From contig NZ_CP036298.1 of the NCBI RefSeq assembly GCF_007752135.1, positions 2,108,001 to 2,172,000 of the forward strand: a stretch of DNA of 64,000 nt. Reading direction: 5' to 3'. The notes beneath the pieces are model-generated. The model worked only from the letters and a program-made list of their open reading frames with translations. It was not told the origin of the DNA and made no database searches. The position numbers and the translations under genes are program-made. The DNA comes from Aureliella helgolandensis. Its GTDB lineage: Bacteria; Planctomycetota; Planctomycetia; Pirellulales; Pirellulaceae. Below, in pieces: positions 55,252 to 64,000 of this stretch (position 1 is the first letter of the stretch; each line of letters begins with the position of its first letter).

Positions 55252-56856
55252 ATGGAGTGGTCCATTTTGCTAAGACGACTTTTTGCCATCCTGCTCGTAC
55301 TCGCATTTGCGATCCACTTGCCAGCAGCCGATTTTTCTCTCAAACCTCTACCCGAAGAGAGAGCGGCGATTGCCAAGATTGTCGAGTTGGGTGGCAGATG
55401 CGAGATCGATGATTGGGGGCGAGTATGCAAAGTCAATTTGGCATATTCCTTCAGTTCGCTAGGAGTGAGGAGCACAAATCATAAATTGGATTCTGATGCC
55501 GCCTGCGAACTTCTCACTCCCTTTGTCTGGCTGCAAGAACTTCTACTCAGTCCGTCGCAAGTCTCGGATGACGGCTTAAGGCATCTCGGGGAATTGCTGC
55601 ATCTGCGAGAGCTTAAAATTGTGGACGCCAAGTATCGTTTTGGCCGCTCTACGCCGACCATCAGTGATGCGGGAATACAACACCTGGCCGGACTCACAAA
55701 ACTGGAGGTATTTCATGCCCCCAATACCCGCCTTACCGACGCGTCCATGCAAATCTTAGGCGGTTTCGATGCGCTCCGAGAAATTGACATGAGGGGATGT
55801 CCCATTACGGATCTTGGCCTTGAGCACATCTCGCGCCTAAAACACTTGCAGGTCTTGCACCTTGCGTCCGCCAGCATGTCTGCAAGAGGACTAGAGAGGA
55901 TTGTTGGAAATCCCATCCGTTCACTGTTTCTGTACGATTGCAATATTGACGATGCCGCTCTAGTTCATATCGGCCAAATGACAGAGCTCGAAGACCTTTG
56001 GCTGGGCAGAGCGAAGATCACCGATGCGGGCGTTGCGGCTCTGGCGGACTTGGATCTGCTAAGCCTCGGCCTGGCCGATACGCCGATCACGGACGATTCT
56101 GCCGGGACGATTGGATCGCTCACGAACTTGCGCCGCTTGCTCATTAGCGGAACGCACATGACGGAGGCAAGCACACCGGCTCTGACGAAGCTGACGAAGC
56201 TTGAATCTGTTGCATTGCCGCAGTACTTCGACAAAGATTCAATCGCTGATCTCGTCAGCGCACAACCTGCACTTAGGATTTCCGGGCATTGGACTCGGCA
56301 AGTCTATGAGGATATGCAGCAAATTGGCCAAGCGCTACTGCATTACAAAGAGATGAATGGAGCCTTTCCGTCGACTGTCTTAAACGACGAGTTCGGCCGA
56401 CCTGCATTCAGTTGGCGGGTGGCAATTCTGCCGCTGCTTGGTGAGCAGAAATTGTTCGACAAATTTCGTTTCGATCAACCTTGGAATAGCGAACACAACC
56501 TCATGCTGTTGAAGGAAACGCCCGCAATCTACGCTTGCAAGAGCACGCACAGCCAACGTAGGGTGAGGGAAGGGAGCACTTTGTACCAGGCAATTGTCGG
56601 TAAGGATACCGTCATGGAAGCGACCGAACCCGACCAGTTGCCTCAAGGTCGAAATGCAATTGTTCTGGAGACGAGCTCGCAACAAGCCGTTCCGTGGACG
56701 GCTCCACAAGACTTCGATTCTTCCAGTCCAACAGTGTTGAAGGATCTATTCCAAGACGACTCACATCTTTTCTTGCTCCTTCAAACCGGAGAGGTAAGGA
56801 GTTACAAGAATGACTTAGGGCAAGCTGAATTTGAAATGCTCATTCACCACGAATAG
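55252..56856 (+). CDS. LRR protein with C-terminal DUF1559-like domain
   Basis: About 534 residues. A signal peptide ('LFAILLVLAFAIHLPAA') is followed by about ten leucine-rich repeats of the planctomycete cysteine-containing type ('LKHLQVLHLASASMSARGLE', 'MTELEDLWLGRAKITDAGVA', 'LLSLGLADTPITDDSAGTIG'). The last 170 residues match DUF1559-type domains ('ALLHYKEMNGAFPSTVLNDE', 'FSWRVAILPLLGEQKLFDKF', 'FRFDQPWNSEHNL') usually found in planctomycete pilin-like proteins, but here without the N-terminal prepilin motif. It is probably exported and involved in binding. ATG 55252 has the ribosome binding site GGGGAGG; an upstream frame to 54988 is not needed. Confidence 0.87.
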   Translation: MEWSILLRRLFAILLVLAFAIHLPAADFSLKPLPEERAAIAKIVELGGRCEIDDWGRVCKVNLAYSFSSLGVRSTNHKLDSDAACELLTPFVWLQELLLSPSQVSDDGLRHLGELLHLRELKIVDAKYRFGRSTPTISDAGIQHLAGLTKLEVFHAPNTRLTDASMQILGGFDALREIDMRGCPITDLGLEHISRLKHLQVLHLASASMSARGLERIVGNPIRSLFLYDCNIDDAALVHIGQMTELEDLWLGRAKITDAGVAALADLDLLSLGLADTPITDDSAGTIGSLTNLRRLLISGTHMTEASTPALTKLTKLESVALPQYFDKDSIADLVSAQPALRISGHWTRQVYEDMQQIGQALLHYKEMNGAFPSTVLNDEFGRPAFSWRVAILPLLGEQKLFDKFRFDQPWNSEHNLMLLKETPAIYACKSTHSQRRVREGSTLYQAIVGKDTVMEATEPDQLPQGRNAIVLETSSQQAVPWTAPQDFDSSSPTVLKDLFQDDSHLFLLLQTGEVRSYKNDLGQAEFEMLIHHE

Positions 56857-57154
56857 GTGGACCGGCTTTCGTTCGCTCCGCTGAGCTGTTTGCGAGCCTA
56901 AATGTACGCAAGGGGAATCTCCCGGTGAACGAATTGAACCGCAGACTGTGCCTCGACCAGAATCGAGGCTAAATGTTTTACAGGCAGCTAGGTTGCTCTG
57001 GGCGATTCGCGGGCCTCCCGACTGCGAAAACCATCTGAGAGGATGCCGAAGAAGCATCCGCAGGCAGAGCCAATGCTTTTGTTCAAGTCAAGTCAAGTCA
57101 GTCAGTCAGGGGCATGGCCCCTTCCACTGTCCAACAGCGAACATGAGTGGAGCC
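56857..57154. other. Convergent intergenic region with short tandem repeat
   Basis: About 300 bp between convergent genes. Near 57086-57108 there is a small repeat of CAAGT followed by CAGT units (three of each). No gene or clear terminator was seen. Confidence 0.4.
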
Positions 57155-57928
57155 CTAGGAATGAATGCGATTCAGCACGGCGGCTGGAATGGGAACGTCG
57201 CTGACCAGCGTTAGCAATTGGCGTTTCAATGGCAACTCGCTACGGTAATTCGTGAGAGCGGTTCGCTGACGCTGCGAGATCTTGGCTGCGAATGGAGTTT
57301 GGAAAAATCCCTCGAGGGTATTGCACCGCCGGAGTACCTCGGCAGCAGCCGCTTTTCCCAATCCAAAGCACCCTGCAATCCCATCGCTCGTATCGCCCAC
57401 AATGGCCCGGTAGTCGATCCACTGCATCGGCTTCACGCCATATTTGTCCAGCAGTCCTTCTGCGGTGATGGCGTCGAACGACAGGCGGTTTGGCGTGACG
57501 CGTTTCATGCCAACGACCTGGCTGACGATTCCGGTGACCAACAATTGATGTAGATCGCGATCGGCAGAGAACAGAATCGCCATTTCCCCCTCATCGTGGG
57601 CGATCCGGACCATGGAAGCGATGCAATCATCCGCTTCGAATCTTTGGCAACCAAACGACTCCGCGCCAGATTCGTCGTCGACCAGTTGCCGTGTGATTGC
57701 AAGGCTATCGTAGTACCCTTCCGGTTTGTCGCCGCGATGGGCCTTGTACTGGGTGGACAGCGTGTGCCGAAAGGTTGGCCCTTCATCCCAGCAGACGACA
57801 GCCAGGCTGTGTGGTATCTGTTCCAGGACGGTCTGGAGTCGTCGCTGAAACGTAGCCGCCGCCTCCGAGGGGGTGGCGTAATGGCACTGCGCAAACCAAT
57901 TGTTCCCATCGATCAGCAGATAGGCCAT
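57155..57928 (-). CDS. Stand-alone 5'-3' exonuclease / flap endonuclease
   Basis: A 257-residue FEN-family nuclease like the 5' nuclease domain of PolA or phage T5 D15, without a polymerase. The PIN-like active site is intact: D7 in 'LLIDGNN', E98, D100 and D101 in 'FEADDC', and D123/D125 in 'SADRDLHQLL'. The H3TH segment 'IVGDTSDGIAGCFGLGKAAA' gives the third metal cluster and the K-ion/DNA-binding site. It should cleave 5' flaps or RNA primers during replication and repair. The start is ATG 57928. It is on the same strand as the large fusion gene, separated by 600 bp. Confidence 0.92.
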   Translation of the reverse strand: MAYLLIDGNNWFAQCHYATPSEAAATFQRRLQTVLEQIPHSLAVVCWDEGPTFRHTLSTQYKAHRGDKPEGYYDSLAITRQLVDDESGAESFGCQRFEADDCIASMVRIAHDEGEMAILFSADRDLHQLLVTGIVSQVVGMKRVTPNRLSFDAITAEGLLDKYGVKPMQWIDYRAIVGDTSDGIAGCFGLGKAAAAEVLRRCNTLEGFFQTPFAAKISQRQRTALTNYRSELPLKRQLLTLVSDVPIPAAVLNRIHS

Positions 57929-58532
57929 CCGTCACGTTTCTCTGTTGGGGGCGGCTAGTTGGGACTGAGAACTTGGGCACCAGTTAACCAGTGCCCTTAG
58001 GCGAATCATCAACGAGGTATAGGGAATGCGTTCCATTGGGCAGCAGCGCCAAGGCCCTGCCGCCAGTTCGCCGATCGCTGATTAGATAAGGGCAAACGGC
58101 AACCGTCTACCGGTAACCTTAAGGTCTTTGTCGATCGACACGCATTGAATACCAACAGCCACCGCCAAAACCCGCACACCCGCGCCAACACAACAGATTA
58201 TCCTACGTAAGGACGCCGTTCAGTTCCACTTGCCTATGAGACGGCGTTTGCGAGTAGGGCACGATTTACTGGATAAATAGGGAAACCTTGTCTTCCGGAA
58301 CCACCGGATTCGGCCAGCGCCTCAATACGATGATTTCTCGAAACAACACGCCGCCGGTATCGTAGATGGTTTAGTACCTATTCTCCGAAGGCGTTCTGAA
58401 ACGCAAGATCCAACTTATGAATATCCGAGCCTTAGCGGTGCCGCTCTAGAATCCTGATTTGCAAGCGGAATACCGAACAGTCGATTGGTCGATCCTAGCC
58501 GCTCTAGCTGGCTTGGAACAACCACGACACGG
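57929..58532. other. Intergenic region between the fusion gene and the flap nuclease
   Basis: About 600 bp. No ORF with family features is seen; a 60-codon minus-strand frame at 58009-58191 is Arg/Cys/Trp-rich and unsupported. No tRNA-like cloverleaf or strong terminator was found. Confidence 0.4.
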
Positions 58533-61500
58533 CTAACTGTTCCGAACTGCGTTTTCTACTTGGTCAGGCGACCAGGCACCTTCGTGCAATGAGTAAAGTG
58601 GGCGCCCCTTAAAAGCCTGGCCGTCCAGTTCTGGGCGGATGTCGGGCCAGCGGCCAATAAAGGTGCCCCGTGCCGCCGACTTGCGGCCTGCTAGCCATGC
58701 AGGACTTCCACCATCCTTTCCAAACCACTCTTTTACCCGCTCGACATCCTGCGAGCTTTCTAAACGTCCGATGAACTTGGTGCTGCAATTGCTGAAAATC
58801 TGGTAGTCGACGGAACGCGGGCTTTGGGTACAGATTAAACCTGAGACACCAAATTTTCGCCCTTGAGCAAACAGTCGGATGAGCGGATCCTTTGCCGGTG
58901 GTTTGCTGCTTCCTGCCGGAGCGAAATCGCGTGCTTCATCCAGGTATACCAACAATTTGGCTTGACCGTTGTTCGAAGGTGCCGTAACCATCCAGCGATA
59001 GAGTTCGGTGGCTAAGGAAGCGACGAAGAACTGTTTCTCTTCGTCGTTGGCAAGTGCATTCAAGTAGATCACGTTGAGTGGCGTTTTGCCTGTCTGCGTA
59101 GGTTTGCAAAAGTCGTCAATATTTAAGGGAGTTCCCTCGCGAAATAGTTTGGCGCGAGGACCATCAAACAATGTCCGCAATTTCCGCCCAAGTCGAGTTC
59201 GCTGCGATTTGGGGAGATAGCAATCGGGATCCTCCATCCCGACATCTGCGGGGGAGTTGACTGCATGGGCTAAGTCTTTTAATGCGAGTTCTGCCCCTTG
59301 GCCATCACACTGGACTAACATGAGTTTAATGAGTCTCATCAAAAACGTACGCTGCAAATCTGCATCTCCGCCAGCGTTGGCAAGACTGATCAAATTCGAG
59401 ATAGTGGAACTCAGCATTCCATCACGTTCCTCGCTACGACGAAGTGGATTCGAAATACTAGCTAGTTCAATCTCGGATGGGAAACGAATTGGATCGATAC
59501 TCAGACGCGTCGCGTGCGAGGACCCTGGGGTGTAGATGCGAGGTTCGACTCGGTTCCGGAATTCAGCTAGCTCATCAGCAGGAATGCGCGAAGAATCTTG
59601 TGTGGCATGTAGGAATTGAACCAAGTCCCCCTGCGGATCAATCGCCAAGATCGGCACCCCCTGCCGGACAGCCTCTTCGACGATTACCTTAGCCATCCAA
59701 GTCTTGCCACTTCCTGCTGCGCCAACGAGTGCTACGTGGGATGGAAGCACTTTCAAGGGAAGGTTGACCGTAACACCGGATGCCGTCTGTCCCAACCGCA
59801 GATCTGTACTCGTTAAGGTTTCTGCAGGTACATGAGAGTGAGGGATGAGCGGCTTGCACTCAGGCGGAGGGACAGCGCTGTCGCCGTCTGTTGCGAAGTT
59901 GGCCGCATCGCTATAAGTTGGAAGCGACTCTGGGGTGCGTTTCTCTGTTGTCGGGGCAGGTCGCCATTTTGCTGGTTCAATCTGTGTTTCACAACAGGGA
60001 ACCGAGCTTTCGTGGCCTTGCTGCGTTTCTTCTGCTCGATTGGGTTGATGCCTTTCCACGATGGGTTCCGCAAGATTACCCTTAGCAATTTGGTCTCTCC
60101 ATAGAGTCTGCTGGTCTCCCGTTTCGGTGGGGCCTAACCGTGTTGTGCATACATCCTTGTAGCGGCAGCTCAAGCAGTAGGATGCGTTTCCCGGTGGGTG
60201 CATTCCCTGCTGTGATTGAGGATCGAAATTTTGCCAATCGACCATGGAAGATAGGAGATCGTAGATTTCGTGACGGCGAGCGTGTACCTGCTCCCAGGTC
60301 AACTCGACCATTTTTCGCTCAGGATGCAAGTAAAGTAGTGCTACATCAGGCTGTGTGCCATGTTGCTGATGGTGCATGAGTGCATACACGCAAACTTGAA
60401 ATAGATCGGCTTCGATACTCTTTCCGGGAGTTAGCTTGTAATCGATGATACGACGACTATCTCGCCGCCAATCATAGAACACATAGTCCAACTTGCCGGT
60501 TATATGAACTTCGCGAGCGTTGGGGCCAACATGGAACGTTACATCAACATCTCGCCGTCGATCTCCAAAGACCTCCGCCAGTAGGCTGTTCAGGGCTGGC
60601 TGTCGTTGCATGCCTAGATTAAGCACATGCGCAACCTCCAAACTGTAGGCGGACAAGGCTTGTCGAAAGTTTTCTAACTCCTGTGGTTGGGCCTTCATCA
60701 AATGTGCGTTGTTAACGTAGTACTGGATGAGCCTTTGTAACTCACGGCCGAGCGCCGGAACTGAAGGACGAGCTTCCAGTATCTTGTAGAGGTCCGGTGA
60801 TCGATGAGCGGAATCGTTGAACTTTTCTACAGCTCGGTGGAATAGAGTTCCTAAAGCACTGGTCTCGGAGGAATCATCAAACTGCCAAATTCGCGTAATA
60901 CGTGGCTTCTTGAGATTTTGAGAGCGGGTAGCCGATGCATCCAGATGCAATAGTCTCGCGCAGGCGGCGGCTTGACGAACTTGCGTTACACTGAAATGTA
61001 CTGGTAGTGTTGAGGGAAGCTGGCCGCTAGGGAATGGTGCTGGTTCGTCCGCTGTTCTAGGTAAACTGACGAATGTAAGGTTGTCTTGAGGAGTAGCCAC
61101 AAGTTGCCCACTGCGATGCAGTGCCAACGCTGCTTGCTCAATGTGATCCAGAATGTGATCGGTTTGATCCGAATCCAATCCCTGTCCGGTCACGTACTTG
61201 TCTGCCAGCTCGCTGGTAGTGGCTCCGTTGGTTAAGGATAGTTCGCCAAGGAGGAATTGCTCCAGCTGCAGGCGGAGGCTCTGGTCTTCCTCTGTATCGG
61301 AGGTGGGCTTCAACGTGGGCAAGCATTCTTCGGTCAACAACTCGCCCAACAACGCATGGTTCCGATAGCGATCCACTCGATGATGCGATTCGATGACTTG
61401 GTCCACGTCAATCGGTTGGGTATTTCCGTCGGGGAGCGTGACTTCAATATCACCTGATTGGGCGAGTCCAACCAGCGACTGCAGCGCATCCAGCTGAACA

Positions 61501-63293
61501 TGGGCGCCGAAGCTTAACTGTCGAAGGCCGAACGCATTCTCGCCACGCAATCTCAACCCATTTAAGTATTCCTCTCCCTTAGGGCCAATTTTCAGGGGCA
61601 AGCGTTCTTCGGTGACGACCAAGGTGTGCTGTGGTGGGTGTGGATCTTCCAGCATCCGACGAAGTGCTACCGCTGTCGAGGATTTGCTGCCTGTGCCGAG
61701 GAACTTAATTCCAGTCGTTCTGAGTTCACCGTCCGGTGTCTTTTCTTCAACTAGCAAATCGTATGCAGGAGTACCTGTACGATTGCTTGCAGATAATCGT
61801 TCAAAATTCTGCAAGCTGTATCCGTACTCTTCTGCTACGCACTGGGCAAGCAATTGCTCGGTCAGTCCCAACAAATTCTCGGCATCTGCAGGCAGCGTTT
61901 CTGGATCCAATTTGCGTCGGCGACTCTGCTCGATCAACTTCCCTTCAATCTTGGAGTCGATCAATTGCATTCGCTTCTCACACGTCAGGGGTGCTTGAGG
62001 TTCGGACAAGTGTTTTTCTTCCGACAGGGACAGGCTCGATGCCGGCCATGCTGCCAACCACTCTTCGGGTGATGTCGACTTAATCTCGCCAGCTAGACTG
62101 CGGACGCGCTCCTGTGCCCAATTGATCACGTCCCGAGGTCGCAGTTCGAGTGCGTTGCCAATTCGCCCAGACAACCAGCGACGTCCCAACGGAAATAGTC
62201 GATCCATTGCTGTCAACTCTTGGATCTGCGGCAGGTCGGCAAAGGGGGCCAGGAAGGAATCCAAACGAACGGCAATCAACTGTTCTGCCTGGATGGGCGA
62301 AATCCGCCCAATTTCGATACGGATTTGGGCAATGCGATCCCAACTGGCGGTGTTTACCACGGTCGACTGCTGCAATTCTAGGATACGCCCACGCACTCCA
62401 GAGGTCACAACCAGTAGATTGGAGATGTGATCGATCATCCCATGGGCGAACCGTGCCCAAGCTGAAACTTGCTCCTCATTGAGATTGTCGACTTGATCAA
62501 AAAACATTACGAAAGTCATATTCGCTTGAGCAGCCAGATTGGCAATTGCAGCGATGACTGCTTCCACCCCTTGGTCGTCAGGAATAAGTGGGGCAACGCG
62601 TTGGGCAACATCCTCAGGTAGACCAATAGCCCGAACTTCTTCTCTGTCGAGATTATCGCCAGTCAACCATCGCAAGGCGAGTTCCGCAGCCTGGGGACTA
62701 GAATTATCGTTTTTTCGCCCACGGTAGATCGCTAGGAAGTAGGCGAACAGCATTTCATAGATGATCTCTTGATCTGAATTACCAGACTCGATTGCAGGTT
62801 TAATGTAGACGTTTCTGTACGACTGATAGACGGTGGCTAAAGTAGACTTAGGGACAGTGCCCCTCGCACGCTCAACCGTAGCAGCCATCAGCATATTGAG
62901 CTTTCCACCGTGCAGACCACCATTTCGCGATCGAGCGAGCTGACTCAAGATGGTTTTCAACACATATCTTGGTAAGCGTTCCGCACGAACCTGTACATTG
63001 TGAAGAAAAGTTACGCAGGCATCTTTTTGCAATTGGCTGGCAAGGCGAGCAATCAGATGACTCTTGCCGACTCCAGGTTCTCCCCACAGAATTGCTCCAA
63101 TTCCGTCCGCACGCTTGGCCCGCTTTACGAGGTGTAAGATCTCTTCGTATTCGTCCGCATGAATCGCTTCGACATGGTGTGAAGGTAGTTGGGATCCTGC
63201 TTCACTAACTCGATTCACTGCAAATGGGCTAGAGAATTGTAAGTGCCGAACGAAATTGGTCATCTCGGATTGCGGCGAAATAGTAGTACTCAT
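58533..63293 (-). CDS. AAA/STAND ATPase - FeS RecB-like nuclease - HerA translocase fusion
   Basis: 1586 residues, no signal peptide, so cytoplasmic. (1) Residues 1-400: P-loop ATPase with Walker A 'GEPGVGKSH' (71-79) and Walker B 'FVMFFDQVDN' (D266), similar to ORC/STAND-type ATPases. (2) 400-760: linker of unknown fold with a possible winged helix near 680-740. (3) About 770-1055: PD-(D/E)XK nuclease of the RecB/Cas4/AddB class: C778 in 'AAACARLLHL', H819 in 'GTLFHRAVEKF', D936 in 'GKLDYVF', D951 and K953 in 'IIDYKL', 'QVCVYALMH' (Q966), and C1040, C1043, C1049 in 'CLSCRYKDVC', giving a 4Fe-4S site. (4) About 1160-1586: HerA/FtsK-like ATPase with 'GAAGSGKT' (1191-1198), 'LAIDPQGDL' and Walker B 'LLVYLDEARDF', then 'FAQGRKFGVSGLICTQSP'. 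All active sites look intact. Its ATG overlaps the stop of the upstream gene (ATGA). Anti-phage defence or DNA-end processing are the likely roles; both are inference. Confidence 0.9.
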   Translation of the reverse strand: MSTTISPQSEMTNFVRHLQFSSPFAVNRVSEAGSQLPSHHVEAIHADEYEEILHLVKRAKRADGIGAILWGEPGVGKSHLIARLASQLQKDACVTFLHNVQVRAERLPRYVLKTILSQLARSRNGGLHGGKLNMLMAATVERARGTVPKSTLATVYQSYRNVYIKPAIESGNSDQEIIYEMLFAYFLAIYRGRKNDNSSPQAAELALRWLTGDNLDREEVRAIGLPEDVAQRVAPLIPDDQGVEAVIAAIANLAAQANMTFVMFFDQVDNLNEEQVSAWARFAHGMIDHISNLLVVTSGVRGRILELQQSTVVNTASWDRIAQIRIEIGRISPIQAEQLIAVRLDSFLAPFADLPQIQELTAMDRLFPLGRRWLSGRIGNALELRPRDVINWAQERVRSLAGEIKSTSPEEWLAAWPASSLSLSEEKHLSEPQAPLTCEKRMQLIDSKIEGKLIEQSRRRKLDPETLPADAENLLGLTEQLLAQCVAEEYGYSLQNFERLSASNRTGTPAYDLLVEEKTPDGELRTTGIKFLGTGSKSSTAVALRRMLEDPHPPQHTLVVTEERLPLKIGPKGEEYLNGLRLRGENAFGLRQLSFGAHVQLDALQSLVGLAQSGDIEVTLPDGNTQPIDVDQVIESHHRVDRYRNHALLGELLTEECLPTLKPTSDTEEDQSLRLQLEQFLLGELSLTNGATTSELADKYVTGQGLDSDQTDHILDHIEQAALALHRSGQLVATPQDNLTFVSLPRTADEPAPFPSGQLPSTLPVHFSVTQVRQAAACARLLHLDASATRSQNLKKPRITRIWQFDDSSETSALGTLFHRAVEKFNDSAHRSPDLYKILEARPSVPALGRELQRLIQYYVNNAHLMKAQPQELENFRQALSAYSLEVAHVLNLGMQRQPALNSLLAEVFGDRRRDVDVTFHVGPNAREVHITGKLDYVFYDWRRDSRRIIDYKLTPGKSIEADLFQVCVYALMHHQQHGTQPDVALLYLHPERKMVELTWEQVHARRHEIYDLLSSMVDWQNFDPQSQQGMHPPGNASYCLSCRYKDVCTTRLGPTETGDQQTLWRDQIAKGNLAEPIVERHQPNRAEETQQGHESSVPCCETQIEPAKWRPAPTTEKRTPESLPTYSDAANFATDGDSAVPPPECKPLIPHSHVPAETLTSTDLRLGQTASGVTVNLPLKVLPSHVALVGAAGSGKTWMAKVIVEEAVRQGVPILAIDPQGDLVQFLHATQDSSRIPADELAEFRNRVEPRIYTPGSSHATRLSIDPIRFPSEIELASISNPLRRSEERDGMLSSTISNLISLANAGGDADLQRTFLMRLIKLMLVQCDGQGAELALKDLAHAVNSPADVGMEDPDCYLPKSQRTRLGRKLRTLFDGPRAKLFREGTPLNIDDFCKPTQTGKTPLNVIYLNALANDEEKQFFVASLATELYRWMVTAPSNNGQAKLLVYLDEARDFAPAGSSKPPAKDPLIRLFAQGRKFGVSGLICTQSPRSVDYQIFSNCSTKFIGRLESSQDVERVKEWFGKDGGSPAWLAGRKSAARGTFIGRWPDIRPELDGQAFKGRPLYSLHEGAWSPDQVENAVRNS

Positions 63294-63982
63294 GAGCTGA
63301 TCCTTTGGGCGTATAGTAGCAATGAACCGGCTTCAACAATGCCGGCTTCACGTTGTTGGCAAGAAACATCGCTGCGATTCTCTGCTCCCGACAATCGGTA
63401 GCGTCGAGCAAGGCGAAGTTTGCGCAGCTCCGCATCGAATTCTTCACGCGAATACGCTGATAACGCAGTTCGCAAGTTGTCGAGTGACACAAAGTTGTAT
63501 CCCCCCTGAGCTTGATCCAGCTGGGTGAATGCGGATTCGAACACTGAATGAAAATGGAGGCGGGCTAAGCCTGACTTAGGTTGTTCTTCTGGCTGCGCAG
63601 CCTCAATAACAACCGGACCATGCGTCTGTACATTCCAGGTCTTGCGAATAGCGTCGCGCCAAATTTTGGGCTCCAAGTCCTCAAGTCGAAACAGACGGAA
63701 TCGGCCACCCCTCATGGCAATAAATCCAATTTGCTTCGGAAGCGTGCCGCTTTTCATGCGTTCTTCGACCGAGGCGCGAAACTGTCGTTGCAGCTCTCCA
63801 TGAGCACGAGTCGTCACCGTTTTCACCAGTTCGGCCACGGTATGAGCTTTGGTCTTCTTACGAGAACAGACTTCCAGCACATAGGACAGCGTATGTTCGG
63901 ACTTCGCAAGCATTGCAAGGTCTTCAACCAATGCGATAGGGGAATCAGGCACGCTACTCTGCACGGAGATTGTCTTACTCAT
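63290..63982 (-). CDS. Probable tandem winged-helix adaptor protein
   Basis: 230 residues, cytoplasmic. The N-terminal half ('AKSEHTLSYVLEVCSRKKTK', 'AHTVAELVKTVTTRAHGELQ', 'FIAMRGGRFRLFRLEDLEP') looks like a winged helix with a beta wing. The C-terminal half ('GGYNFVSLDNLRTALSAYSR', 'FDAELRKLRLARRYRLSGAE', 'AGIVEAGSLLLYAQR') looks like a second one. No catalytic residues are seen. The stop overlaps the start of the fusion gene by 4 bp, so the two are made together. The start at ATG 63982 is only 18 bases from the window edge, and further genes of the cassette may lie beyond. A DNA-binding or loading role is inference. Confidence 0.75.
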   Translation of the reverse strand: MSKTISVQSSVPDSPIALVEDLAMLAKSEHTLSYVLEVCSRKKTKAHTVAELVKTVTTRAHGELQRQFRASVEERMKSGTLPKQIGFIAMRGGRFRLFRLEDLEPKIWRDAIRKTWNVQTHGPVVIEAAQPEEQPKSGLARLHFHSVFESAFTQLDQAQGGYNFVSLDNLRTALSAYSREEFDAELRKLRLARRYRLSGAENRSDVSCQQREAGIVEAGSLLLYAQRISS

Positions 63983-64000
63983 AAAGCTGCGGCTTCGTGC

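Noticed and set aside
57085-57110. CAAGT/CAGT repeat as a CRISPR or attachment site
   Set aside because: The units are only 4-5 bp without spacers, so it is a simple microsatellite-like stretch.
58533-63293. BREX BrxC/PglY or Dnd DptF/DptH component
   Set aside because: Those systems have separate ATPase and HerA proteins plus methylase or sulfur-modification genes, none of which is visible here. The genes beyond the right edge could change this view.

Overview
The window reads as a chromosomal segment of a planctomycete, most likely of the Pirellulales/Rhodopirellula type. This is inferred from gene content, not from a search. The pointers are a PVC-type membrane-bound dehydrogenase with HEAT repeats and a C-terminal haem domain, three secreted proteins with the LEPR-xLL-like N-terminal motif, a PEP-CTERM protein, an LRR protein ending in a DUF1559-like region, an ECF sigma factor coupled to a Ser/Thr kinase, and dockerin-like repeats on a haem peroxidase. 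No rRNA, tRNA, CRISPR array or intact insertion sequence was seen.

Layout. 0-9 kb: a sugar isomerase-like TIM barrel, a CBS-domain ClC channel, a multi-pass membrane protein, a secreted HExxH peptidase-like protein, a small membrane protein and a Wza-like export lipoprotein. 9-20 kb: a very large secreted ceramidase/dehydrogenase/cytochrome fusion, a dxr-rseP operon and ftsH. 20-31 kb: a three-gene minus-strand operon (ECF sigma factor, TPR kinase, LEPR protein) joined by ATGA overlaps, then secreted proteins (matrixin-like protease, Gln/Met-rich protein, squalene-cyclase-fold protein, haem peroxidase). 31-48 kb: a copper/heavy-metal resistance island. 48-57 kb: an unknown secreted protein, an AraC regulator, a secreted glutaminase-like protein, a membrane protein and an LRR/DUF1559 protein. 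57-64 kb: a flap endonuclease and a two-gene cassette dominated by a 1586-residue ATPase-nuclease-HerA fusion.

The copper island holds a CopA-like P1B ATPase, a CsoR-type repressor with the Cys-His-Cys copper ligands, a CusABC-type tripartite efflux pump, a Cys-rich secreted protein, an ECF sigma factor and two secreted proteins built from a repeated Cys...CCxxC module. Three 17-bp sites of identical architecture (ATACC-N7-GGTAT) lie in front of the ATPase, in the divergent cusC/Cys-rich-gene promoter region, and upstream of the sigma factor. The simplest reading is one CsoR regulon: copper releases CsoR, the ATPase moves copper out of the cytoplasm, CusABC carries it across the envelope, and the secreted Cys-rich and CCxxC proteins bind it outside.

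The best candidate for an undescribed system is the right-edge cassette (58533-63982). One polypeptide carries an N-terminal AAA/STAND-like ATPase, a middle iron-sulfur PD-(D/E)XK (RecB/Cas4-like) nuclease with all four cysteines, and a C-terminal HerA-like translocase. It is translationally coupled to an upstream gene for a 230-residue protein that looks like a tandem winged-helix adaptor. Other novel-looking items are the CCxxC-repeat proteins, a 27-codon ORF that exactly bridges cusB and cusA, and a 110-bp MITE-like element with TTA flanks.
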